Below are positions 42,469-49,706 of a stretch of 64,000 nucleotides of DNA, piece after piece. Each line of letters opens with the position of its first letter. Within the stretch, counting starts at the first letter, position 1. Origin of the DNA: Actinomadura_C alba (GTDB taxonomy: Bacteria; Actinomycetota; Actinomycetes; Streptosporangiales; Streptosporangiaceae); contig NZ_BAAAOK010000010.1 of assembly GCF_039530285.1 (NCBI RefSeq), positions 124,001 to 188,000 of the forward strand. The letters run 5' to 3'. Made by a program: the position numbers and the translations under genes. The notes under the pieces are model-generated. The model was not told where the DNA came from. It saw nothing but the letters and a program-made list of their open reading frames with translations, and made no database searches.

Positions 42469-44826
42469 GTGACGCGGGCGGTCGATGACCCGGGCGCGGC
42501 GCGGCGACGCAGGGTGACGGTCGAGGGCGTCGTGCAGGGTGTCGGGTTCCGGCCGTTCGTGCACCGGCTCGCCACCGAGCTCGGCGTGGCCGGGTTCGTC
42601 GGCAACGACTCCGGGTCGGTCTTCATCGAGGTCCAGGGCCCGGCGGCGACCGTCGAGGCGTTCTTGCGCCGGCTGCGGACCGACGCGCCCCCGCTCGCGG
42701 GCATCACCGGCGTACGGGCCGACCCGATCGCCCCGGCCGACGGCGCCGACGGCTTCCGGATCGTGCCCAGCCACGCGTCCTCGGGCGCCCGCACCCTGGT
42801 GCCGCCGGACGTGGCGGTGTGCGACGACTGTGTGCGCGAGCTCTTCGACCCGGGCGACCGCCGCCACCGCCATCCGTTCATCACCTGCACGAACTGCGGG
42901 CCCAGGTTCTCCATCATCCGGTCGCTGCCCTACGACCGGCCGGCCACGACGATGGCCGCCTTCCCGATGTGCGGGCCCTGTGCGGCCGAGTACGCCGACC
43001 CGGCCGACCGGCGGTTCCACGCCCAGCCGCTGTGCTGCCCCGGCTGCGGCCCGCGGCTGTCGTTCACCCGTGGCCGGGCGGTCGTGACCGGCTCCGACGA
43101 GGTGCTGGCCGCGGCCCAGGGGGCGCTGTCGGAGGAACTCGTCGTCGCGGTCAAGGGCATCGGCGGCCACCACCTCGCCTGCCGTGCCGACAGCGCCGCG
43201 GGGGTGCGGCGGCTGCGGGAGCGCAAGGCCCGTGGCGGCAAGGCTTTCGCGGTGATGGCACGAGACCTGGCGGCGGCGCGGCGGCTCGCTTGGATCGACG
43301 ATGCCGAGGCCGCGGTGCTGCTCGGCCCGGCCCGGCCCATCGTGCTGCTGAGCCGCCGGCCGGACGCGCCCGTCGCCGGGGGAGTGGCACCGGGCAACCC
43401 GTTGATCGGAGTGATGCTGCCCTACTCCCCGTTGCACCACCTGCTGTTCGCCCCGGTGCCCGGCACCGAGACGGAACCGCCCGAGGTCCTCGTGCTGACG
43501 AGCGCGAACCTGGCCGAGGAACCGATCTGCTTCGACGACGAGGACGCGCGGGCGCGGCTGCCCTCGCTGGCCGACGCGGTGCTGACGCACGACCGGCCGA
43601 TCCACGTGCCGTGCGACGACTCGGTCGTGCGAGTGGTCGAGGGCCGCGAGCTGCCCATCCGGCGGTCGCGCGGATACGCGCCCCTGCCGGTCCGGCTCGG
43701 AGTCCCGGCCGAGCCGATCCTGGCGGTCGGTGGCGAGCTGAAGAACACCTTCTGCGTCACCGAGGGACACCACGCGTTCTGCTCGGCGCACATCGGCGAC
43801 ATGGGCAACCTCGAGACGCTCGTCGCGTTCGAGCGGTCGGCCGCACAGCTGACGGAGCTGTGCGGCGCCCGCCCGGTCCGGCTCGCTGCCGACGCCCATC
43901 CCGGATACCTCACCCGCGCCTGGGCGGAGCGGCACGTGGGCGACCGGCCGTTGCACCTCGTGCAGCACCATCACGCGCACGTCGCCTCGCTGCTCGCCGA
44001 ACACGGCCGGCTCGGCGAGCCCGTCATCGGCGTCGCCTTCGACGGCACCGGCCACGGCGCCGACGGGGCCGTCTGGGGCGGCGAAATACTGCTGCTCGGC
44101 CCGGACAGTCACCGATTCACCAGGGCCGGCCACCTGCGCGCGGTTCCGCTACCGGGCGGAGACGCGGCCGTGCGCAACCCCTGCCGCATGGCACTGTCCC
44201 ACCTCGGGGCGGCGGGGATCCCCTGGGACGACGACCTGCCCCCCGTCGCCGCGTGCACGGCGGCCGAGATCCGGGTGCTGCGCTCACAGCTCGCGAGCGG
44301 TCTCGGCTGTGCCGACTGCACGAGCATGGGCAGGCTGTTCGACGCGGTCTCGTCGCTGCTCGGGGTCCGCCACCGGATCGGGTACGAGGGTCAGGCGGCG
44401 ATCGAGCTCGAGGCGCTGGCGGGCGCGGCTGCTGAGCCGCCTCCGTCCCTGCCGCTCACGGTCGGCCCCGACGGGGTGCTCGATCCGGGGCCCCTGCTGC
44501 GCGCCCTCGTGGCGGGGCTGCGCGCGGGCGTGCCGGTCGCCGCGCTCGGCGCCGGGTTCCACGAGGCGGTGGCCCGCGCGGTCGCCGAGGTCGTGACGGA
44601 CGTCGGCCGGCGGAGCGGCGTGCGGCTGGCCGGGCTCTCGGGCGGCGTCTTCCAGAACGTCCTCCTGCTGAGAGCGTGCCGGGAGCGGCTCCGCGCCGCG
44701 GGGTTCGAGGTGCTGACCCATCGGATCGTGCCGCCCAACGACGGGGGACTGGCCCTGGGGCAGGCGGCCGTGGCCGCCCTCCAGGCGAATGATCCGGATC
44801 ACGGCAAGAATGATCACATTTTCTGA
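42469..44826 (+). CDS. hypF: HypF, carbamoyltransferase of NiFe-hydrogenase maturation
   Basis: A protein of 785 residues that turns carbamoyl phosphate into the carbamoyl group that becomes CN ligands of the hydrogenase iron, handing it to HypE. Four regions are visible in order: acylphosphatase (VEGVVQGVGFRPFVHRLA, about residue 15); two zinc-finger Cys sets (CDDCVREL with CTNCGPRFS, and CGPCAAEY with CCPGCGPRL); a YrdC-like ATP domain (VAVKGIGGHHLACRAD); and a Kae1-like domain with HHHAHVASLLAEHG and VAFDGTGHGADGAVWGGE. GTG 42469 follows GGAGGGGGAG. It lies upstream of the other hyp genes but is separated from them by an AT-rich gap. Confidence 0.95.
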   Translation: MTRAVDDPGAARRRRVTVEGVVQGVGFRPFVHRLATELGVAGFVGNDSGSVFIEVQGPAATVEAFLRRLRTDAPPLAGITGVRADPIAPADGADGFRIVPSHASSGARTLVPPDVAVCDDCVRELFDPGDRRHRHPFITCTNCGPRFSIIRSLPYDRPATTMAAFPMCGPCAAEYADPADRRFHAQPLCCPGCGPRLSFTRGRAVVTGSDEVLAAAQGALSEELVVAVKGIGGHHLACRADSAAGVRRLRERKARGGKAFAVMARDLAAARRLAWIDDAEAAVLLGPARPIVLLSRRPDAPVAGGVAPGNPLIGVMLPYSPLHHLLFAPVPGTETEPPEVLVLTSANLAEEPICFDDEDARARLPSLADAVLTHDRPIHVPCDDSVVRVVEGRELPIRRSRGYAPLPVRLGVPAEPILAVGGELKNTFCVTEGHHAFCSAHIGDMGNLETLVAFERSAAQLTELCGARPVRLAADAHPGYLTRAWAERHVGDRPLHLVQHHHAHVASLLAEHGRLGEPVIGVAFDGTGHGADGAVWGGEILLLGPDSHRFTRAGHLRAVPLPGGDAAVRNPCRMALSHLGAAGIPWDDDLPPVAACTAAEIRVLRSQLASGLGCADCTSMGRLFDAVSSLLGVRHRIGYEGQAAIELEALAGAAAEPPPSLPLTVGPDGVLDPGPLLRALVAGLRAGVPVAALGAGFHEAVARAVAEVVTDVGRRSGVRLAGLSGGVFQNVLLLRACRERLRAAGFEVLTHRIVPPNDGGLALGQAAVAALQANDPDHGKNDHIF

Positions 44827-44936
44827 GCAAAGATAAATGAATGACCAAAAGAACGATCAATGTGCCTCGGATGCGGTCATTATGGGTACGTCGGTGAGTG
44901 ATCTGCCACTAATCTTGATCAGGGAAGTGATCGATA
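44827..44936 (+). promoter_or_regulatory. AT-rich leader of the SIS/hyp operon
   Basis: About 110 bases with unusually low GC. GATC recurs here and in the adjoining hypF end, and AATG-N4-CATT overlaps the hypF 3' end near 44808-44819. AGGGAAGTGA serves as ribosome site for the SIS gene. It probably holds the promoter of the operon that runs to hypE; no convincing -35/-10 pair stands out. A 60-codon frame at 44837 is not credible. Confidence 0.4.
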
Positions 44937-45548
44937 ATGCCGTCTGCGCCCGGTCAGATGGCTCGGCTTTTCGAAAAGAGAGAGGCGCCTGGGCGAGGGC
45001 TGGCCAATGCCGCCGGTGAGATCGCCGCCACCTGTCATTCCATGGCGATCCGCTTCCATCGAGGTGGTCGGCTGTTCACCTTCGGAAATGGCGGCGCGGC
45101 CACCGATGCCCAGCATATGGCCGTGGAATTCGTGCATCCGGTCATCATGGGAAAGCAGGCGCTGCCGGCGTTATCCCTGACCGGTGACATCGCCACTCTC
45201 ACCGGCGTCGGCGCGGCCTCCGGGTTCGGCGACGTCTTCGCCCACCAGCTCCGGTATCTCGCGCAGGCCGGTGACATCGCGCTCGGGGTCTCCCCGGACG
45301 GCCGGTGCGACAACGTGCTCCGCGGGTTCGAGGCGGCCAGGCACCGCGGCCTCCTGACGGTGGCGCTGCTCGGCGGCGACGGCGGCGCCATCGCGCCCAG
45401 CCCGGCGGTCGACCACGCCCTCGTGGTGCGTTCCGATGATCAGCGGGTCGTCAAGGAGGTGCACGTCACCATGTACCACGTGCTCTGGGAGCTGGTGCAC
45501 GTGTTCTTCGAGCGGCCGAGCGTGCTCGTCCCGGGCGCGGGCTTGTGA
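44937..45548 (+). CDS. SIS-domain protein (GmhA/phosphoheptose-isomerase-like), first copy
   Basis: A protein of 203 residues with one SIS fold: RGGRLFTFGNGGAATDAQHMAVEFVHP near residue 43, GDIALGVSPDGRCDNVLRGFEAA near residue 119, and a C-terminal helix KEVHVTMYHVLWELVHVFF. This resembles sedoheptulose-7-phosphate isomerase, but the location at the head of a hydrogenase maturation operon and the weak isomerase site suggest a dedicated hydrogenase role. Its paralogue lies two genes downstream. The C-terminal codons GAGL and the stop belong to the first of four 17-bp repeats. Confidence 0.83.
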   Translation: MPSAPGQMARLFEKREAPGRGLANAAGEIAATCHSMAIRFHRGGRLFTFGNGGAATDAQHMAVEFVHPVIMGKQALPALSLTGDIATLTGVGAASGFGDVFAHQLRYLAQAGDIALGVSPDGRCDNVLRGFEAARHRGLLTVALLGGDGGAIAPSPAVDHALVVRSDDQRVVKEVHVTMYHVLWELVHVFFERPSVLVPGAGL

Positions 45549-45600
45549 AGGGCGCGGGCTTGTGAAGGGCGCGGGCTTGTGAAGGGCGCGGGTTTGTGAA
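45533..45600 (+). repeat. Four tandem 17-bp repeats carrying stop codons and ribosome sites
   Basis: GGGCGCGGGCTTGTGAA is repeated exactly at 45533, 45550 and 45567, and with one change at 45584; a partial fifth copy follows. Each unit contains TGA in the SIS reading phase of unit 1, and each junction makes GAAGGG. The final GAAGGG (45598-45603) is the ribosome site of the gene at 45613. Confidence 0.92.
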
Positions 45601-45612
45601 GGGCGCGATCAC

Positions 45613-45816
45613 ATGAACCACTGCGAGGGCGACCACTGCGTCACCTGCTCCGACGAGGCCGTCCGGGTGACCGTCGTACGGCTGCTCGGCGACGACCTCG
45701 CGGAGACCGACGTCGGCGGCGGCCGCACCGAGGAGGTCAGCGTCGCGCTGGTCGACGTCTCCGTCGGCGACGTCATCCTCGTCCACGCGAAAGAGGCGAT
45801 AGGGGTCGTCTCGTGA
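45613..45816 (+). CDS. HypC/HupF-like small hydrogenase assembly protein
   Basis: A protein of 67 residues of HypC-like beta-barrel type: CVTCSDEAVRVTVVRLLGDDLAETDV, then TEEVSVALVDVSVGDVILVHAKEAIGVV. Unlike true HypC it does not begin MCLG; it has a Cys-rich start, MNHCEGDHCVTCSD, with three cysteines. A canonical HypC is encoded downstream at 47041, so this one is probably specialised, for example for a second hydrogenase or for interaction with the SIS proteins. GAAGGG precedes the ATG by nine bases. The stop overlaps the next GTG (GTGA). Confidence 0.8.
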   Translation: MNHCEGDHCVTCSDEAVRVTVVRLLGDDLAETDVGGGRTEEVSVALVDVSVGDVILVHAKEAIGVVS

Positions 45817-46469
45817 CGGAGATGCGCGACCTCTACCCCTTCCTCTACTCCGGTGACCCGGGCTCCGGCGCCGGCGGCGGCCTCGGCGACGTGCTCGACG
45901 ACGTGCGCCGGTCGACGGTGGACAAGGCGAACGAGATCGTGGCGCTGCGGCGTCTCGTCCTGGAGCGGGACGGCGCGCGGATGGCCTCCTGCGCTGAGCG
46001 GATGGCCGAGGTGTTCCGGGCCGGCGGCCGGTTGTTCACCTTCGGCAACGGCGGCAGCTCGACCGACGCGCAGGACGTCGCCGCGCTGTTCCTCAACCCG
46101 GGCCGCGACGCCCGCCCGCTGCCGGCGCTCGCGCTCACGACCGACGTCGCCGTGGTGACCGCGCTGTCCAACGACGTCGGCTTCGAGGTCGCCTTCGCGC
46201 GGCAGCTCGCCGCGTTCGGCCGTCCCGGCGATATCGCGTTCGGGTTGTCCACGAGCGGCAACTCGGTCAATCTGATCCGCGCTTTCGAGGAAGCGATGCG
46301 GCGGGGAATGCTCACCGTCGGAATGGCGGGTTACACCGGCGGGCAGATGGCGGGGCTGGAGGGCCTCGATCACCTTTTCGTGGTTCCCTCTCCATCGGTG
46401 CACCGCATCCAAGAGGCCCAGACGACCGTCTTCCACGTTCTGTGGGAGCTCATCCAAGAGGCGCTTTAG
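45813..46469 (+). CDS. SIS-domain protein, second copy
   Basis: A protein of 218 residues, a paralogue of the product of 44937-45548. It adds an N-terminal extension (MRDLYPFLYSGDPGSGAGGG) and then RAGGRLFTFGNGGSSTDAQDVAALF near residue 68, FGRPGDIAFGLSTSGNSVNLIRAFEEA near residue 134, and a final helix VFHVLWELIQEAL. The phosphate-binding STSGNS is canonical here, whereas the first copy reads SPDGRC, so only this one keeps a classical SIS ligand site; the pair may form a heterodimer. The GTG at 45813 overlaps the preceding stop. Confidence 0.83.
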   Translation: MTEMRDLYPFLYSGDPGSGAGGGLGDVLDDVRRSTVDKANEIVALRRLVLERDGARMASCAERMAEVFRAGGRLFTFGNGGSSTDAQDVAALFLNPGRDARPLPALALTTDVAVVTALSNDVGFEVAFARQLAAFGRPGDIAFGLSTSGNSVNLIRAFEEAMRRGMLTVGMAGYTGGQMAGLEGLDHLFVVPSPSVHRIQEAQTTVFHVLWELIQEAL

Positions 46470-46534
46470 TCCCGGTGCACCCAAGGGCTGACCCGGCGCT
46501 CCCATTGGTTCGAGGGCCACCTCAGGAGGAATAG

Positions 46535-46708
46535 ATGGTGGAGTACGTGCTGGTAGGAGCGGTGCTGGTGGGGGTGGCGGCTCTTGTGGTGTTTTCGCGG
46601 CGGACATCATCCCGTACTTCAAGATCAGGAGGATCTGACATGAGCCCTGTGACGGGCCGCATGAGGTCGTCTCGGCAGGGCCGGGGGAGGCGACGTCGCG
46701 GTGCATGA
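46535..46708 (+). CDS. 57-aa single-span membrane peptide in the hyp operon
   Basis: A frame of 57 codons from ATG 46535, with a perfect AGGAGGA six bases upstream. Residues 2-22 are a hydrophobic span (VEYVLVGAVLVGVAALVVFS), and the remainder is strongly basic (RRTSSRTSRSGG and RQGRGRRRRGA), predicting a cytosolic tail. The stop overlaps the hypA GTG by eight bases, so translation may be coupled. A second AGGAGG at 46627-46632 precedes an internal in-frame ATG (46640). Codon composition of the tail is atypical, so a decayed remnant of a longer membrane gene is possible. No family is recognised. Confidence 0.5.
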   Translation: MVEYVLVGAVLVGVAALVVFSRRTSSRTSRSGGSDMSPVTGRMRSSRQGRGRRRRGA

Positions 46709-47084
46709 GATCGGTCTCGCCGAGGCGGTCCTCGAGGTGATCGAGAAGCGCGCCGGCGGCCGCCGGGTGGCCTGGGCGAAGGTCCGGGCGGGCGCGCTGC
46801 TGCGCGTCGTCGAGCCCTCGATGGACCAGGCCTTCCGCCTCGTGGCGGAGGGCACGGTGGCCGAGGGCGCGGCGATCGATCTGGTGGTCACGCCGGCGCA
46901 GGTCACCTGCCGGTCGTGCGGTCACCAGGACGGCGTGTACGACCCACTGGCCGTCTGCCCCTCCTGTGGTGGCGGTGACGTCGACCTGTCCGGCGGCGAC
47001 GAGTTGGTGCTGGAATCCATCGAGATAGCGGAGGCGCGCGATGTGCCTGGGAATTCCCGGCGTGATCGTGGAGATCCTGCCTGA
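46701..47084 (+). CDS. hypA: HypA, nickel-insertion protein
   Basis: A protein of 127 residues. The N-terminal nickel site (M/V)HEIGLAEAVLEVIE has the essential His2 and Glu3 after the initiator, encoded here by GTG. The zinc site is CRSCGHQDGVYDPLAVCPSCGG (Cys positions about 74, 77, 93 and 96). HypA delivers nickel to the hydrogenase large subunit, normally with the GTPase HypB, which is not encoded in this window. The 3' end overlaps hypC by 44 bases in another frame. GGGGGAGG precedes the start. Confidence 0.92.
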   Translation: MHEIGLAEAVLEVIEKRAGGRRVAWAKVRAGALLRVVEPSMDQAFRLVAEGTVAEGAAIDLVVTPAQVTCRSCGHQDGVYDPLAVCPSCGGGDVDLSGGDELVLESIEIAEARDVPGNSRRDRGDPA

Positions 47085-47313
47085 TCAGCCCGACCTCGCC
47101 ACGGTCGACGTCAGCGGTGTCCGGCGGGCGATCAACATCGGCCTGATCACCGAGGACGAGCCGGAGCCGGGCGACTGGATCCTCATTCACGTCGGCTTCG
47201 CCCTGTCCAAGATCGACGAAGTCGAGGCCAAGGCCGCGATGGACTTCCTGGAGGGGATCGGCCAGGCGTACGAGGACGAGATCGAGGCCCTGAAGGAATC
47301 GAGGATCGAGTGA
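47041..47313 (+). CDS. hypC: HypC, hydrogenase maturation chaperone
   Basis: A protein of 90 residues starting MCLGIPGVIVEI with the essential Cys2, followed by VDVSGVRRAINIGLI and GDWILIHVGFALSKIDEVEA, the standard HypC beta-barrel and tail. It shuttles the Fe(CN)2CO unit with HypD to the hydrogenase large subunit. It begins within hypA (GGAGG site inside the hypA end), and its stop overlaps the hypD start (TGATG). Confidence 0.95.
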   Translation: MCLGIPGVIVEILPDQPDLATVDVSGVRRAINIGLITEDEPEPGDWILIHVGFALSKIDEVEAKAAMDFLEGIGQAYEDEIEALKESRIE

Positions 47314-48440
47314 TGCGTTACGTCGACGAATACCGCGACGCGGGGAAGGCGCGGGCGCTGGCCGCGTCGATCGCGTCGCTGTGCGAGCCGGGCCGGTCGT
47401 ACAAGTTCATGGAGGTCTGCGGCGGGCACACGCACACGATCTACAAGCACGGCCTTGAGGACTACCTGCCCGAGAACGTCACGCTCGTGCACGGGCCCGG
47501 CTGCCCGGTCTGCGTGATCCCGATGGGCCGGGTGGACGACACCATCCACATCGCCGAGCAGCCCGGCGTGATCATGACCTCGTTCGGCGACATGATGCGG
47601 GTCCCCGGCGGGCGCGGGTCGTTCTTCGACTCCAAGGCCCAGGGCGCCGACATCCGGATGGTGTACTCGCCACTGGACGCCCTCAAGATCGCTCGAACGA
47701 ATCCGGACAAGAAGGTCGTCTTCATGGCGATCGGCTTCGAGACGACCGCGCCCTCGACCGCGATGACGATGTTGCGGGCGAAGGCCGAAGGGCTGAAGAA
47801 CTTCTCGATCTTCTGCAACCACGTCACGATCATCCCGGCGATCAAGGCGATCCTGGACTCGCCCGACCTGCGGCTGGACGGCTTCATCGGTCCCGGTCAC
47901 GTGTCGACGGTGATCGGCTGCCGCCCGTACGACTTCATCGCGCGGACCTATGGCAAACCGCTCGTCGTCGCCGGTTTCGAGCCGCTGGACATCCTGCAGT
48001 CGATCCACATGCTGCTGACGCAGCTCGCCGAGGGCCGATCCGAGGTGGAGAACCAGTACGGCCGGGTGGTGCCGTGGGACGGTAACCCCAAGGCGCTGAA
48101 GGTCATCAACGAGACCATGGAGCTTCGCCCCTACTTCGAGTGGCGGGGGCTGGGCTCGATCTCGCACTCGGCGCTGCGGGTGCGTGACGCCCATGCCGAG
48201 TTCGACGCCGAGCGGATCTTCGAGATCCCGGGCGTGCGGGTCGCCGATCCGAAGGCCTGCCAGTGCGGTGAGGTCCTCAAGGGCGTGCTCAAGCCGTGGG
48301 AGTGCAAGGTCTTCGGCACCGCCTGCACCCCGGAGACCCCCATCGGCACCTGCATGGTCTCCTCCGAGGGCGCCTGCGCCGCCTACTACAACTTCGGCCG
48401 GTTCTCCCGCGAGCGGGTGCGGGAGGCCACGCATGGCTGA
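47313..48440 (+). CDS. hypD: HypD, Fe-S scaffold for hydrogenase Fe(CN)2CO assembly
   Basis: A protein of 375 residues. Conserved motifs are all present: FMEVCGGHTHTIYKHG near residue 34 with the iron-binding Cys, GPGCPVCVIP near residue 61, GFETTAPSTA near residue 141, and the C-terminal 4Fe-4S cysteines in CQCGEVLKGVLKPWECKVFG followed by ACTPETPIGTCMVSSEGACAAYY. ATG 47313 overlaps the hypC stop. The 3' end overlaps hypE by eight bases. Confidence 0.96.
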   Translation: MRYVDEYRDAGKARALAASIASLCEPGRSYKFMEVCGGHTHTIYKHGLEDYLPENVTLVHGPGCPVCVIPMGRVDDTIHIAEQPGVIMTSFGDMMRVPGGRGSFFDSKAQGADIRMVYSPLDALKIARTNPDKKVVFMAIGFETTAPSTAMTMLRAKAEGLKNFSIFCNHVTIIPAIKAILDSPDLRLDGFIGPGHVSTVIGCRPYDFIARTYGKPLVVAGFEPLDILQSIHMLLTQLAEGRSEVENQYGRVVPWDGNPKALKVINETMELRPYFEWRGLGSISHSALRVRDAHAEFDAERIFEIPGVRVADPKACQCGEVLKGVLKPWECKVFGTACTPETPIGTCMVSSEGACAAYYNFGRFSRERVREATHG

Positions 48441-49575
48441 GCGCGGGATCACAGAGCGCAGTGCCGAGTGGGCCGAAGCGGTCGTGCGCGAGCACGCCCA
48501 CGTCGAGCGGGCCTCCCGGGAAGATCAGGTGCTCGAGCGCATCGAACGGGTTCGCCGTCGCAAGGCCAGGCTGCGTGAGGACAACATCACCCTCGCGCAC
48601 GGCGCCGGCGGCAAGGCGACCCAGACGCTCATCGAGGCGGTGTTCCTGGAGGCGTTCCGCAACCCGCTGCTGGAACCGCTCGGCGACAGCGCCCTCCTCG
48701 GCGTCGGCGGCGCGTCCCTCGCCTTCACCACCGATTCCTACGTCGTGTCGCCGCTCTTCTTCCCCGGCGGCGACATCGGCGACCTCGCGGTCAACGGCAC
48801 GGTCAACGATCTGGCGGTGTCGGGCGCGGTGCCGATGTTCCTGTCCGCCGGCTTCATCCTCGAGGAGGGCTTCCCGGTCGAGGACCTGCGACGGATCGTC
48901 GCGTCGATGAAGGACGCCGCGGAGCGCGCCGGGGTGCGGATCGTCACGGGCGACACCAAGGTCGTCCAGCGCGGCAAGGCCGACGGCTGTTACGTCAACA
49001 CCGCAGGCGTCGGCCTCGTGGGCCGCCCGCCGCCCGGGCCGGTGCGGCCCGGCGACGCCGTGCTGGTCTCCGGGCCGATCGGCGAGCACGGCACGACCGT
49101 GATGCTGGCCCGCGGCGAGCTGGACATCGAGGCCGACCTGCGCTCCGACACCGCGGCGCTGAACGGGATGATCGCCTCGCTGCTGGAGACCTGCGGAGAC
49201 TCGGTGCGCTGGATGCGCGACGCCACCCGGGGCGGCGTCGCGACGGTCCTCAACGAGGTGGCGGTCGACGCGGGCGTCGCCGTGGTCATGGACGAGGACG
49301 CCGTCCCGGTCCGGCCGGAGGTGCGCGGCGCCTGCGAGCTGCTCGGCATCGATCCGCTGTACGTGGCGTGCGAGGGCCGCATGGTCGCCATCGTGGACTC
49401 CTCGGTCGCGGACGCGGCCCTCGAGGCCGTCCGCGCCCATCCGCACGGTGCGGGCGCCGCGGTCATCGGCCGGATCAAGGAGGACCCGCCGGGGCTGGTC
49501 CTGCTGCGCACGGCCTTCGGCGGCACGCGCATCGTCGACCTGCTCGTCGGTGACCCGCTGCCGCGGATCTGCTGA
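48433..49575 (+). CDS. hypE: HypE, thiocarboxamide dehydratase making the cyano ligand
   Basis: A protein of 380 residues of the PurM/ThiL-like ATP-binding family. ITLAHGAGGKATQTLI begins the conserved part near residue 48, followed by TDSYVVSPLFFPGGDIGDLAVNGTVND and WMRDATRGGVATVLNE. The C-terminal PRIC motif ends in the cysteine that is carbamoylated by HypF and dehydrated to thiocyanate. About 45 residues before the conserved core form a charged helix (REHAHVERASREDQVLERIE), longer than in most HypE. ATG 48433 lies within the hypD end. Last gene of the operon. Confidence 0.95.
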   Translation: MAERGITERSAEWAEAVVREHAHVERASREDQVLERIERVRRRKARLREDNITLAHGAGGKATQTLIEAVFLEAFRNPLLEPLGDSALLGVGGASLAFTTDSYVVSPLFFPGGDIGDLAVNGTVNDLAVSGAVPMFLSAGFILEEGFPVEDLRRIVASMKDAAERAGVRIVTGDTKVVQRGKADGCYVNTAGVGLVGRPPPGPVRPGDAVLVSGPIGEHGTTVMLARGELDIEADLRSDTAALNGMIASLLETCGDSVRWMRDATRGGVATVLNEVAVDAGVAVVMDEDAVPVRPEVRGACELLGIDPLYVACEGRMVAIVDSSVADAALEAVRAHPHGAGAAVIGRIKEDPPGLVLLRTAFGGTRIVDLLVGDPLPRIC

Positions 49576-49706
49576 CGGCGGCGGGCCGCCGGGGCGGATC
49601 TGCCGGCGAAGGTCACCAGTACGCGGGCGATCGACATAAGGTGAGGCAATATGGGCATTGGAGGTCTGAGCGTCAGGCTGCCGTGATCCCAGGAGGGGGC
49701 GCGCCC

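Noticed and set aside
44780..44936. Clustered GATC words as a methylation-controlled switch
   Set aside because: GATC is frequent here, but no Dam-type system is known to be typical of these organisms and the spacing is irregular. Kept only as part of an AT-rich leader.
44837..45019. A 60-codon frame ahead of and overlapping the first SIS gene
   Set aside because: No ribosome site, low-complexity basic end, and it overlaps the SIS gene by 83 bases in another frame. Judged chance.
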